From an uncultured Colwellia sp. (GTDB lineage: Bacteria > Pseudomonadota > Gammaproteobacteria > Enterobacterales > Alteromonadaceae), in contig CAJXUN010000011.1 of the NCBI GenBank assembly GCA_913061475.1, positions 30,521 through 94,520 on the forward strand: DNA of 64,000 nt, read 5' to 3'. The notes under the pieces were generated by a model. The model did not search any database and had not been told where the DNA came from. It was given only the letters and a program-made list of their open reading frames with translations. A program made the translations under genes and the position numbers. This document shows, one piece after another, positions 29,855 through 38,761 of this stretch (position 1 is the first letter of the stretch; every line of letters starts with the position of its first letter).

Positions 29855-31912
29855 TTAGTGGTTAAATTTAATCATAATAGGTGCCGATATCACTTTATCA
29901 ACACCAAGATAGGCCGATTGATAGCTCAATGTATTATAAAAATTTGGTTGTATATTTTTGCTGAAGGCGCTCTGCCATTCAATTAAAGCAAAGTCATCAA
30001 TGTTAATCGCGGAACTAGTTCCATCTTGTGAGGTTATTTCTGCAATCACTCGATAACTTTTATAACCAATACGCGGAGAATTGAAATCTAACTCTACATT
30101 TTGCCAAGCTTGGCTTGCCATCAATTCAGTTGTGCCAATTAAATGTTTAGGGCTATTGTCAAAGGCATCAAATAGTTTCTGACGAGTTTTACGCCCCTGC
30201 CAATAAAAGTTAATTTTGATTGGTGCTTGGACATTAAATTTAGCTTTGACTGTCATTGCGCTGCTAGCTTTGTACACCCGTCTAAAACTTTGCATGCCAA
30301 AAATACTTGGGTTAGCAACCGTTAATTTAATATTTAAACTGCGCTGCCCACTGGCACCGAAATTATTCAGTGTTGTGGCGCTGCGTTGAAATACCCAACC
30401 CCGTTCAGGGCTATCAAATGTCGCAAAACTCTCAAAATCGCTGCCGTTAATTAAGTTAGTGCCCAGGCGGTATCCAACATTGTCATCAGGCAATTCAACA
30501 TGAGTTATCGTTCTATGCCACGGCAATTGGTAGAGTGGAATGACTTTCTCACCATTGACCGGATATACCGCTAATGTCAATTTTTCACTCGTTGTTTGAT
30601 TATTTGCTCGGATAACACCATGACCACCTGATGGTATGATCAGGGTATTTCTTTGTTTAGAAAGCTCAGTTAAGCGCTTCATTACGGTATAGCGATGCAT
30701 ACCTGTGGCTGGCGTTGGTTTGTAACCTTTAACATATAGCGGCACAATTTCAGCACGGTGAAACTTACCATCGTCCAGCCAAACATAAAGAATAAAGCTA
30801 TGTTGAGTTGCACTAAAGTTTTGGTCAAAAATAAAATTTCCCATCGAATAAGCAATAAGCTTATTGTTATATAACTCTAGACCTTGAGTGACATGAGGGT
30901 GATGTGCAATTGCCAGAGCAGCGCCTGCATCTAGTGATGACTTTAAACGTTGCTCAGTAACACCGGTGGGGTTATTGGCGTATTCTTGACTACCGTGATA
31001 TTGCACTATCGTGACTTTATTTTTATCTACCTGCTCAGTAACAGACTTCACTATATTGTTCATTGAACCATAAGCGGCACCACCGTGTTGGTCATTTGCT
31101 GTTTGTGTTGGGTTAGCACTACCCTCCCATCCCACATAACCTAACATGGCAAACTCGGTATTTTTAATAGTTTCTGTATGTGCTTTTAAGGCTGACTTTT
31201 CGTCAACACCTGCACCTGAATATCCTAACTCGCTTTTTTCAAGAAAAGCTAACGTTGAGTGAAGGCCAGAATCCATATAGTCATAGGTATGATTATTCCC
31301 TAACGAAACATAGTCAACACCTGCCCAAGTGAGCGCAGAAAGTATTTCCGGCTCAGAGTAAAAGGTGACTGATTTGGGCGCACGCTCTGCGGGTTTTTCA
31401 TCAGCTATTTGAGTTTCCAAATTGATTGCTGCATAGTCAGCCAAACTCATGTAAGGCTTAATATGCTGAACTATCGCTTTGCTATCTTCGAGCTTATTAT
31501 CTTGATGAATAAGTACAGGATCACCAAAGTAAGGTTGATAGTATCTACGCCCCATCATTACATCACCACCAAAAGCAAGCATCACGCGTTTAGACGCTTT
31601 TTTAACTAAACTAATATCGGTGATTTTCGCAGATTGTTGTAACTCAGAATGGCTAAAGGTTTGAATTGAATCAAAATACCCGTCTTTACTAAACCTTAGC
31701 TGATAAATATCATTAACGGCAGCTTTTAAACTGAACTCCCCTATTGCATTGGTTACGGTCTTGACGTTATTTATTTCTACAACAACAGCTTTTAGGGCAT
31801 GACTCTCTTCATCAATGATTCTGCCACTTAAGGAGAAATGTGTTGCCGCAAATGCACTGATATTTAGATTTACGGCGATGATCATCAAAATACAAAAAAA
31901 AATACGAGACAT
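29855..31912 (-). CDS. CapA family (PGA_cap-type metallophosphatase fold) exported protein with N-terminal carboxypeptidase-regulatory-like domain
   Basis: Signal peptide; MLAFGGDVMMGRRYYQPYFGD, INLETQIAD, SLGNNHTYDY, GYSGAGVDE, HPHVTQGLELYNNKLIAYSMGNFIFDQ motifs. Confidence 0.85.
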   Translation of the reverse strand: MSRIFFCILMIIAVNLNISAFAATHFSLSGRIIDEESHALKAVVVEINNVKTVTNAIGEFSLKAAVNDIYQLRFSKDGYFDSIQTFSHSELQQSAKITDISLVKKASKRVMLAFGGDVMMGRRYYQPYFGDPVLIHQDNKLEDSKAIVQHIKPYMSLADYAAINLETQIADEKPAERAPKSVTFYSEPEILSALTWAGVDYVSLGNNHTYDYMDSGLHSTLAFLEKSELGYSGAGVDEKSALKAHTETIKNTEFAMLGYVGWEGSANPTQTANDQHGGAAYGSMNNIVKSVTEQVDKNKVTIVQYHGSQEYANNPTGVTEQRLKSSLDAGAALAIAHHPHVTQGLELYNNKLIAYSMGNFIFDQNFSATQHSFILYVWLDDGKFHRAEIVPLYVKGYKPTPATGMHRYTVMKRLTELSKQRNTLIIPSGGHGVIRANNQTTSEKLTLAVYPVNGEKVIPLYQLPWHRTITHVELPDDNVGYRLGTNLINGSDFESFATFDSPERGWVFQRSATTLNNFGASGQRSLNIKLTVANPSIFGMQSFRRVYKASSAMTVKAKFNVQAPIKINFYWQGRKTRQKLFDAFDNSPKHLIGTTELMASQAWQNVELDFNSPRIGYKSYRVIAEITSQDGTSSAINIDDFALIEWQSAFSKNIQPNFYNTLSYQSAYLGVDKVISAPIMIKFNH

Positions 31913-32038
31913 AGAGCATCCAAAGCTTAGTAATTTGTCTTAGTATATCGTTTTAAATACCTAGATTTCATTCCGAATGATATGTCGACTATAACGTTAG
32001 GGTATGGCAAAAATAATATCCTCTCAATATCAATAGGC

Positions 32039-32150
32039 AAAAAAAACGCCCCTCATATGAGGAGCGTATAACAAACATAAATTTAAAAATAAAACCGAGT
32101 GGGAGAATCTCTTATTAAGTCAGAACCTAACATTCATAATTAGTTCAAAA
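32039..32150 (-). ncRNA. Candidate small RNA, copy A
   Basis: Minus strand: GAACTAA-N27-AGAGATTCtCCCaCTCGGTTTTaTTTTTA...CGCTCCTCATATGAGGGGCGTTTTTTTT; paralog of copy B; ends in an intrinsic terminator. Confidence 0.55.
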
Positions 32151-32220
32151 CTTTTTTAAAATAAAGCCATAATACGCAATTTTTCGTTATTGAGCTGATG
32201 AGTGATATTTTATCATCGGC

Positions 32221-32327
32221 AAAAAAAACGCCCCTCAAATGAGGAGCGGATAAAAACACTAATAAAAACAAAACCGAGGGGGAATCTCTTGCTAAGTATG
32301 AGCATCTTAGTCGTTGTTAGTTCAATT
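32221..32327 (-). ncRNA. Candidate small RNA, copy B
   Basis: Minus strand: GAACTAA-N27-AGAGATTCcCCCCTCGGTTTTgTTTTTA...CGCTCCTCATTTGAGGGGCGTTTTTTTT. Confidence 0.55.
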
Positions 32328-32391
32328 TTATTTAAAATTTTTCGTAGCAATCCCCTCACAGAAAATAGCCAACTGTTTTTTTTGTTAATAT

Positions 32392-32805
32392 TTAAATTGT
32401 TTCAAGCGCCCAGCGTTTGGCAATAAAGTTAAGTACTTTGGTTAATTTTTTACCCAAATAGCCTGATAGTAACTTAGGTGTTTGCTGCAATAGCAATAAC
32501 TCTGACGCTGTTATCGCCACATAACAATCGACTAGCTGATCATCCGACGAAACCATCAGCACATCGTCAGCTAGAAATTCTTTTTTCAGACTGTTTTCTT
32601 CATCTTCGCCGCTATGACCTAGTTCACTAATATCGCAAAGGTAAAAGTTAATCTGCAGAACATGCTCTTCCTCACCGTACCAATTAGCGGTCATAGTATG
32701 AAAGTTTAACTGTGCTTCAAGTTTATTGCTCACTGAGGAAATATTTTCTATCTTAACAACTAAATCATCACTGACTTGAATAGAAATAGGTAACTTTTCA
32801 GTCAT
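32392..32805 (-). CDS. Hypothetical protein
   Basis: ORF MTEKLPISIQVSDDLVVKIENISS...; no family recognised. Confidence 0.7.
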   Translation of the reverse strand: MTEKLPISIQVSDDLVVKIENISSVSNKLEAQLNFHTMTANWYGEEEHVLQINFYLCDISELGHSGEDEENSLKKEFLADDVLMVSSDDQLVDCYVAITASELLLLQQTPKLLSGYLGKKLTKVLNFIAKRWALETI

Positions 32806-33046
32806 AATATCCATGAAGTTAAACGCCTTTTAGTAAAATTATATTGCTCACCAGCCCCTAGTAGAACTTTCAGTTTTTCAACCTACTCAAGCTGCTAAAG
32901 TCACTATATCAATAACCCCGCTCATTTTCTAAGCTTTTGCCTGTGGAATAGTACGGGGAAAATTACAAACGATTCTGGTTGGCAAAATATATCGGCAGTT
33001 ACTCGACCACAGTAATAGCAATAAATGTTTTGCCGATTTTTTCTTT

Positions 33047-33196
33047 ATGGTTTATTTTATGAATTATGGTGATAAAGCTAGCTTTAATAATATTCAACTG
33101 ATGTTATTTGCTTTTGTCACTTTGTGGCTAACCTTATCAAGACTTATCTGGACAGTGCATGTGTTGCGTAACGGCCAATACCGTATAAAGCGCTGA
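33047..33196 (+). pseudogene. Small membrane-protein ORF, possibly the 3' part of a frameshifted gene
   Basis: MVYFMNYGDKASFNNIQLMLFAFVTLWLTLSRLIWTVHVLRNGQYRIKR; another frame directly upstream reads YGENYKRFWLAKYIGSYSTTVIAINVLPIFSLWFIL* without an ATG. Confidence 0.35.
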
Positions 33197-33265
33197 CGAA
33201 ATTAGCAATAACATTAGCGTCAGTTGCAGATAAATAGACAGTAAAATAACCGTAGGTATTTAGAG

Positions 33266-33691
33266 ATGAAAGTTGAAGAGGTTATGGCGAATAATGTCAT
33301 CTGTATTAATATGGATGACAGACTCACTGTGGTAAGGGAATTATTTATTAAACATAAGTTTCATCACTTATTGGTGATTAATAATAATGGTGAACTTATT
33401 GCGGTTCTTTCTGAACGAGATTACTTTAAAGCGACAAACTCCAATCAAGAGCTACCAAGCGCAAATGACAAAGACTTGGCAATGCTAAACAAGCGCGTGC
33501 ACCAAATAGTATCTAAAAAGCTAGTTGCAATCCAAGAACTTAGTACGTTTAGCGCGGCAATAAAATTATTTCATGACACTGGCGTTTCTTGTCTCCCTGT
33601 TATTAACAGTAAAAATAAGCCGGTCGGTATATTAACGTGGCGAGATATTGTTAAATGGCTCTATGGCAAAGTTAACGCACCTAAGGCTTAA
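33266..33691 (+). CDS. CBS domain-containing protein
   Basis: Two CBS repeats (MKVEEVMANNVICINMDDRLTVV..., VSCLPVINSKNKPVGILTWRDIVKWL). Confidence 0.9.
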   Translation: MKVEEVMANNVICINMDDRLTVVRELFIKHKFHHLLVINNNGELIAVLSERDYFKATNSNQELPSANDKDLAMLNKRVHQIVSKKLVAIQELSTFSAAIKLFHDTGVSCLPVINSKNKPVGILTWRDIVKWLYGKVNAPKA

Positions 33692-33851
33692 TTTTTCAAG
33701 TGACGAAGCAATAATTATCTAGCTAATAACGGGCTATTACTATTAGCTAAGCAAAATCACGAGTTTTTAATTCAGAATAAAACCAGCCATTTGTGTTTAA
33801 TCTGACGAGGCCTATATGGTCCCTTGGTATTAAAGTATTAGCTTATGTCTA

Positions 33852-34568
33852 TTACGGATTGTTAATATCAAACTCGAATTCAATCTCCAATAGTTTGCTG
33901 CCACCACTTGCCGGCGGATAACGCCATTGCAGTAAGGCTTGCTTTGCCGAACGCTCTAATAAACGATTGCCATGCTTATTCAATCCAATAACATCTATTA
34001 CCTTACCTTCATCTGAAATGCGGTATTGTAGCTTTACCGTGCCTGATTTACGTGAATATAGTGCCGATTTCGGATATTCAGGCATCACGCGATGAGTCGG
34101 AACAATTGTAATGGCGGGTTGATTAATTTTTGGTACGTTAACCATATCACTTAAGGTTTTATTCACTGATAAACCTGTGGTTGCGAGCGCAATAGTGTCT
34201 TGATGTACACGACTATTTTCGATGTACTTAGGCGGCAAAATTTCCGGCTTAGGTGGCAAGGGTTGCTTTATCGGTGGCAGCGTTGCTTCTTCTGACTTAA
34301 CTTCGATTACCTCTAATACACGCACAGAATGCTGCTTATATTGATTAGAAACGCCATGTACTGGTGGCTTAGCAAAATGTGTGATCACCGCCATTATACC
34401 AAAAGACGCCGCCCCGCCCGTTATCAATAAAGCCATAATATGCCAGATTGACCGCGTGGATTTAATCGGCTGAGTTTCAGATGCCACGTTGACTATCGGC
34501 GCTTGCAGTTGTTTTTTTCTTTGTTGATAAAGACTCGATAGCTCCTTATCAAATTTATCGTCACTCAT
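33852..34568 (-). CDS. TonB C-terminal domain protein with N-terminal cytoplasmic segment and single TM
   Basis: Pro-rich PPIKQPLPPKPEILPPKY linker; TonB_C: MPEYPKSALYSRKSGTVKLQYRISDEGKV...ALLQWRYPPA; overlaps ECF sigma gene by 4 nt. Confidence 0.85.
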   Translation of the reverse strand: MSDDKFDKELSSLYQQRKKQLQAPIVNVASETQPIKSTRSIWHIMALLITGGAASFGIMAVITHFAKPPVHGVSNQYKQHSVRVLEVIEVKSEEATLPPIKQPLPPKPEILPPKYIENSRVHQDTIALATTGLSVNKTLSDMVNVPKINQPAITIVPTHRVMPEYPKSALYSRKSGTVKLQYRISDEGKVIDVIGLNKHGNRLLERSAKQALLQWRYPPASGGSKLLEIEFEFDINNP

Positions 34569-35128
34569 GATGATGATCCTAACAAATGGCCTAAATTATT
34601 GCGGGCATAACGCAAACGACTTTTTATGGTTTCAAAACTATCGTTCGTTAATACTGAAATTTCCATCACTGAAAAACCTTCTTGCTGGAAGATAAACGCT
34701 TCCCTTTGTAAAAACGGCAACTGCTCAAGTGCAGCATTAAATTGCGTTATTCTATCCGCCGTCAACACTGATTTCTCTAGCGTTAGCGTCAACATTTTAT
34801 TTTCATCTAACAACTGGTTTTGCCATTTTTGTTGGCGTCGAAATTCGTCAATTAAAGTATTGCGAGCAATCGTGAATAACCAACTTTTAACATTACGTTG
34901 CGGAGTATTTTGCGTAGTTTTCATCACTTTTAACCAAGTAGTTTGTACCACATCTTCCGCCACCTCTTTATTCGATTGGCTTAATAAATAGTGATATAGC
35001 GACAAGTTAAATTGCGCAACCAATAAAGACAAATACTTGTTTTTACCGGTTGCAATATAATTTGTCAGCAACATTTCTGGACTGGTTTTGGGGTTATACC
35101 AACCTTTAATCATTGACGGTAACTGCAA
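34565..35128 (-). CDS. ECF-family RNA polymerase sigma factor
   Basis: Region 2 EVAEDVVQTTWLKVMKTT...SWLFTIARNTLIDEFRRQ and region 4 LPFLQREAFIFQQEGFSVMEISVLTNDSFETIKSRLRYARNNL. Confidence 0.9.
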   Translation of the reverse strand: MQLPSMIKGWYNPKTSPEMLLTNYIATGKNKYLSLLVAQFNLSLYHYLLSQSNKEVAEDVVQTTWLKVMKTTQNTPQRNVKSWLFTIARNTLIDEFRRQQKWQNQLLDENKMLTLTLEKSVLTADRITQFNAALEQLPFLQREAFIFQQEGFSVMEISVLTNDSFETIKSRLRYARNNLGHLLGSSS

Positions 35129-35137
35129 ATTTTCATC

Positions 35138-35746
35138 CTAACTTTGTTGGTCCATTTTAAACTCTAATTGAACAGTTAAACCCTGTTGGCTAACCGTTTT
35201 ACCATCTTCTGACTTTGCGCGATATTTCCATTTTCTTAATGCTTGCCGAGCAGCTTTATCAAATACGCGTTTAGGCTCAGCATCAATCACTTCAATATTA
35301 CTGACACCGCCTACGGCATTAATATCAAAGCGCAGTTTCACCCAACCTTCAACACCATCGCGGGCGGCGTCAGCGGGGTATTTAGGGTTAATGCGTACCA
35401 CAGGGCGAGCATCATTATCACCTGTTTGACCGCCAAAACTTAACTTAGCGTTACCAGCCGGCAATTTAATTGGCCCGTTATTGTAATGATAACCACCTTC
35501 AACAAGGGTTTCTACGGGTGCTTCAAAAGTTCTTGGCATAGGTTTAGGCGTTGGTGGTGGATCATTTTTAAATGGTGGCTTAGTTTCCGGCGGCCTTTCT
35601 TCGGGCAACTGTGCAACCTCTACTATCACTTTTGGCAACAACTCGGGGGGCAATACCTGATCGTTATTAACTAAATAGGCCATAAAAGCAAATAAACCAA
35701 AGGTTGTTGCACTGGCAAGGGTTGTTATCGTTATTATCTTTTTCAT
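35138..35746 (-). CDS. TonB family protein
   Basis: N-terminal TM, PEERPPETKPPFKNDPPPTPKPMP linker, TonB_C RINPKYPADAARDGVEGWVKLRFDINAVGGV...ALRKWKYRAK. Confidence 0.9.
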   Translation of the reverse strand: MKKIITITTLASATTFGLFAFMAYLVNNDQVLPPELLPKVIVEVAQLPEERPPETKPPFKNDPPPTPKPMPRTFEAPVETLVEGGYHYNNGPIKLPAGNAKLSFGGQTGDNDARPVVRINPKYPADAARDGVEGWVKLRFDINAVGGVSNIEVIDAEPKRVFDKAARQALRKWKYRAKSEDGKTVSQQGLTVQLEFKMDQQS

Positions 35747-35955
35747 ATTTATTCCTCAATAGTTATCGACTAGAGATTATCTAAGTTAAAGAGGTGTGAT
35801 CACACGCTAAGCCAGCGGCCATTTCTGACTCATAGCCAGTTGAATAACTCATTAATCAATTGGCTATAAGTAAAACGATGGGCGGCAAGAAAAGGGGTTA
35901 AAGTAAATTAGAAAAATATTAAAAAAATATTAAAAAAATAAAGTACGCTTGAAGA

Positions 35956-36234
35956 TTAAGATTTTTTCAATAATAAAAATAATCTTTTCATCGTGAAAAT
36001 AATAATCAAATAACCAAAATATTGACCACTTAAAAATATCGCCATTTTTGGCCAAAATGCAGTTTCTTCACTAAAAAAGCTTAATGAAAACCTAGCTGGT
36101 GCGGTGATTAAGCCATAACCAGGAAAAACACTGGCAATAAAGTAATAGTTATAGCAAAAAGCGGTGATACCGATAACGATACCCGACAGTGCCCAACGTA
36201 AAGACCATTTGATATCAGACAATACAGTGCTCAT
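35956..36234 (-). CDS. Small hypothetical membrane protein
   Basis: 92 aa with about two TM segments. Confidence 0.65.
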   Translation of the reverse strand: MSTVLSDIKWSLRWALSGIVIGITAFCYNYYFIASVFPGYGLITAPARFSLSFFSEETAFWPKMAIFLSGQYFGYLIIIFTMKRLFLLLKKS

Positions 36235-36293
36235 ATTATTTATGTCACTAACTGCACAGTGCAGCTAGTGACCCTTTTTAAAATTGGCTGGGC

Positions 36294-36737
36294 TTATTTA
36301 GTCAGTAAAGCGTTAATTTTTTCTTGATCGGTATATTTTGCGTAATTAGTCAGCGCCTGCATCGTAACTTGGTTGGACATTAACTCTTGCATTGCAACTC
36401 GACCCACCAGCTCGAATGCTTTTCGAATCGCAAGCGGATCTCGCTGATTCGCCAAGGTTAATTCTGCTGGGCAATCAACCGTTAGTAGTCGAGTGATAAT
36501 TTTTCCAACATATTTATCACTGTTATCAATGTCTTCTGAACTTGCCTTAGAATAAATAGTTATCTCAGGATGAGATGAAATAGCGAGAAATATCCATTTC
36601 GCTAGGCCTTTGCGCTCCTTACCATTTAACGCGTCAATCATACAGTTGCCGAGTTTATCACTCGGGTCATTAGCAAGCGTTTGTGTTGCAAAGCTCAAGG
36701 TTAAACAAATTAGCAATAGTTTCAAAAGGTTAGGCAT
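36294..36737 (-). CDS. Hypothetical exported protein
   Basis: Signal peptide MPNLLKLLLICLTLSFATQTLA; no family recognised. Confidence 0.7.
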   Translation of the reverse strand: MPNLLKLLLICLTLSFATQTLANDPSDKLGNCMIDALNGKERKGLAKWIFLAISSHPEITIYSKASSEDIDNSDKYVGKIITRLLTVDCPAELTLANQRDPLAIRKAFELVGRVAMQELMSNQVTMQALTNYAKYTDQEKINALLTK

Positions 36738-36977
36738 GATTATTCCGTTAAATTTGATTGATTTAGCAAAGTATTATCATCTTTCAATAAAAAGTTTTTG
36801 ATAAGTATTTATATATCAGTTAGCTAAGCGATAATACCAAGTTCATTAAATTGATATTACTATAGTTTTTTGCACCCAAGCAAGATAAGTGACCCAAGAA
36901 GCTCCCTGATCTCTTTACTTGAATTTACTTTACCAAAGGTTACTATAGCTACCCAATGTATAATCTAGAATTACCTA

Positions 36978-37877
36978 ATGACAAAATTAATTAGTTTACT
37001 CACCATAGCACTGGCATTGTTAAGTTCCGCTACCTTTGCGGAAACATTAAAAGTTGCTTCTTGGAACATCGCTTGGCTTGGTTCACACGAATATAATCAA
37101 CGCAAAGACACTGACTATGAAAAATTAGCGCGCTATGCCAGAGAGTTAGACGCAGACGTTATCGCGTTACAAGAAGTTGAAAGTGAAAAATGGGCAAAAA
37201 AAGTTTTCGGTGATGAGTATGATTATTTCTTCACAACAAAAGACTGGGTGCAACGTGTTGGCGTAGCGGTCAGAAAAAGCAGTGGCTATAAAGCCAACGC
37301 TATTGAGTACCGTGAGCTTGATCAAGGCCTGGCGCGCAGAGGTATGGACGTTACCTTAACCAAAGATGGTAAGAGCGTGCGCTTGTTAGCTGTGCATATG
37401 AAGTCAGGTTGTTTTGATAAAGCGCTTGATCAAGCCAGCATAGCTAATATGCCAAATACTAATGAAAAAGAAGCCTATGCAAAAACGGCCTGTGCTGAAC
37501 TTGCTAAGCAAGCAATACCTTTAGAAGCTTGGGTTGATGCTCGGGCTAAAGAAGGTGTACCATTTCTTTTATTAGGTGACTTTAACCGTCGATTTGTTAG
37601 AGATATTTCATTAAATCACACGGAAATACAAGGTTTATGGCAAGCGATTGATGATGAAGGTGCTGAAGCATTATGGGCGCCGACGATTAAAGCTGAATCT
37701 AAATGCTGGGGTGGCTATTACAAAGACTATATCGACCACATTATTTTTGATCCGAACGCCAAAGCTCGTTATGTTGTCAATTCTTTCGCTCAACTAGTCT
37801 TCGAACCAAAATATACAAAAGAGCTGAGCCAAACATTAAGTGACCACTGCCCTATTTCAGTAGAGCTAACGCTGTAG
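36978..37877 (+). CDS. Endonuclease/exonuclease/phosphatase family protein (exported)
   Basis: VASWNIAWLG, DVIALQEVES, LLGDFNRRF, DHIIFD, SDHCPISVEL. Confidence 0.92.
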   Translation: MTKLISLLTIALALLSSATFAETLKVASWNIAWLGSHEYNQRKDTDYEKLARYARELDADVIALQEVESEKWAKKVFGDEYDYFFTTKDWVQRVGVAVRKSSGYKANAIEYRELDQGLARRGMDVTLTKDGKSVRLLAVHMKSGCFDKALDQASIANMPNTNEKEAYAKTACAELAKQAIPLEAWVDARAKEGVPFLLLGDFNRRFVRDISLNHTEIQGLWQAIDDEGAEALWAPTIKAESKCWGGYYKDYIDHIIFDPNAKARYVVNSFAQLVFEPKYTKELSQTLSDHCPISVELTL

Positions 37878-37890
37878 TTTCAGTTATTAA

Positions 37891-37932
37891 ATAAGCCCAG
37901 TATTTATCACCTAAATCTGGGCTTATAATTTT
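37891..37932 (+). terminator. Rho-independent terminator
   Basis: ATAAGCCCAG...CTGGGCTTAT followed by AATTTT. Confidence 0.7.
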
Positions 37933-37959
37933 CAAGCTGTTTTTATCTTTATTTAAGCA

Positions 37960-38760
37960 TCACAAGCTAACAACTTCACCGGTACTATTCAATACTACAG
38001 CGCTTGCCAATAAATCATTTTTTTGCAGATACTGACTAATGGTAGTGAATGTTGTGGTACTTACTTTTCCTCGATGATCTTTGGTCGAAACATCATCAAT
38101 AAAAAAATTACCTAACATAAGTTTTAACGGGTTTATTTTCACTCTTTGCGCTTGAAAATGCTGTTTGGCGTTACTTTTTAATACCGTTAAATCTGTGGTT
38201 TGATAAATGCCGGCATTTATAATATTTAACGTGTGCTCGGTACAATTTTGAAATTCGTTATTAAAAGGATTAGCAATAACGGAATAGTTTTCATTATGAA
38301 TTTTCTTATCTTTACCGCTAGCAATAACATCAATTATACGTTGCTGTATTTCGACAGCTGGAATAATGATACCGGCCTTAAGCGCACTAACACCCCAAAA
38401 AAAGTCGATGGGATAATCAATAACTAGCTCGCTTTTATCACGTTGACCTGCTTTTTGGTAAAGATTATGAATGGCATAACCTTTAACTTTTTCGCCTGAA
38501 TCTAAGCTGATTTCTGAATATATAGCAATGGCGGTATGGGTGAACTTTATGCCTTTGGGCAAGTCACTTTCAGGGCGACCAACACGCGCAAGAATAAACG
38601 CTCGGGCTCCTTGTGCTGCAGCATAATGCTCTACCTGCTTGGCAAATACTTCCACCTGCTCAATCGGTAATAAGCTTTCCTGTGTTTGAGCACTGCCTGC
38701 ACTTGCTACTTGTGTAAACAGTAAACTAACGCTTAGCATTATCGAGTTAATTTTAACCAT
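37960..38760 (-). CDS. DUF2145-like exported protein
   Basis: Signal peptide; ARAFILARVGRPESDLPKGIKFTHTAIAIYSEI; NCTEHTLNIINAGIYQTTD. Confidence 0.75.
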   Translation of the reverse strand: MVKINSIMLSVSLLFTQVASAGSAQTQESLLPIEQVEVFAKQVEHYAAAQGARAFILARVGRPESDLPKGIKFTHTAIAIYSEISLDSGEKVKGYAIHNLYQKAGQRDKSELVIDYPIDFFWGVSALKAGIIIPAVEIQQRIIDVIASGKDKKIHNENYSVIANPFNNEFQNCTEHTLNIINAGIYQTTDLTVLKSNAKQHFQAQRVKINPLKLMLGNFFIDDVSTKDHRGKVSTTTFTTISQYLQKNDLLASAVVLNSTGEVVSL

Positions 38761-38761
38761 G

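Noticed and set aside
29855-31912. CapA gene as part of a capsule operon
   Set aside because: No capB/capC-like genes in the window.
35794-35805. GTGTGATCACAC as a CRP site
   Set aside because: CRP needs TGTGA-N6-TCACA; here the half-sites abut (N0).
36830-36975. Possible repeat element starting at AATACCAAGTTCATTAAATTGAT
   Set aside because: Resembles repeats common in related genomes, but no second copy or terminal inverted repeats in this window.
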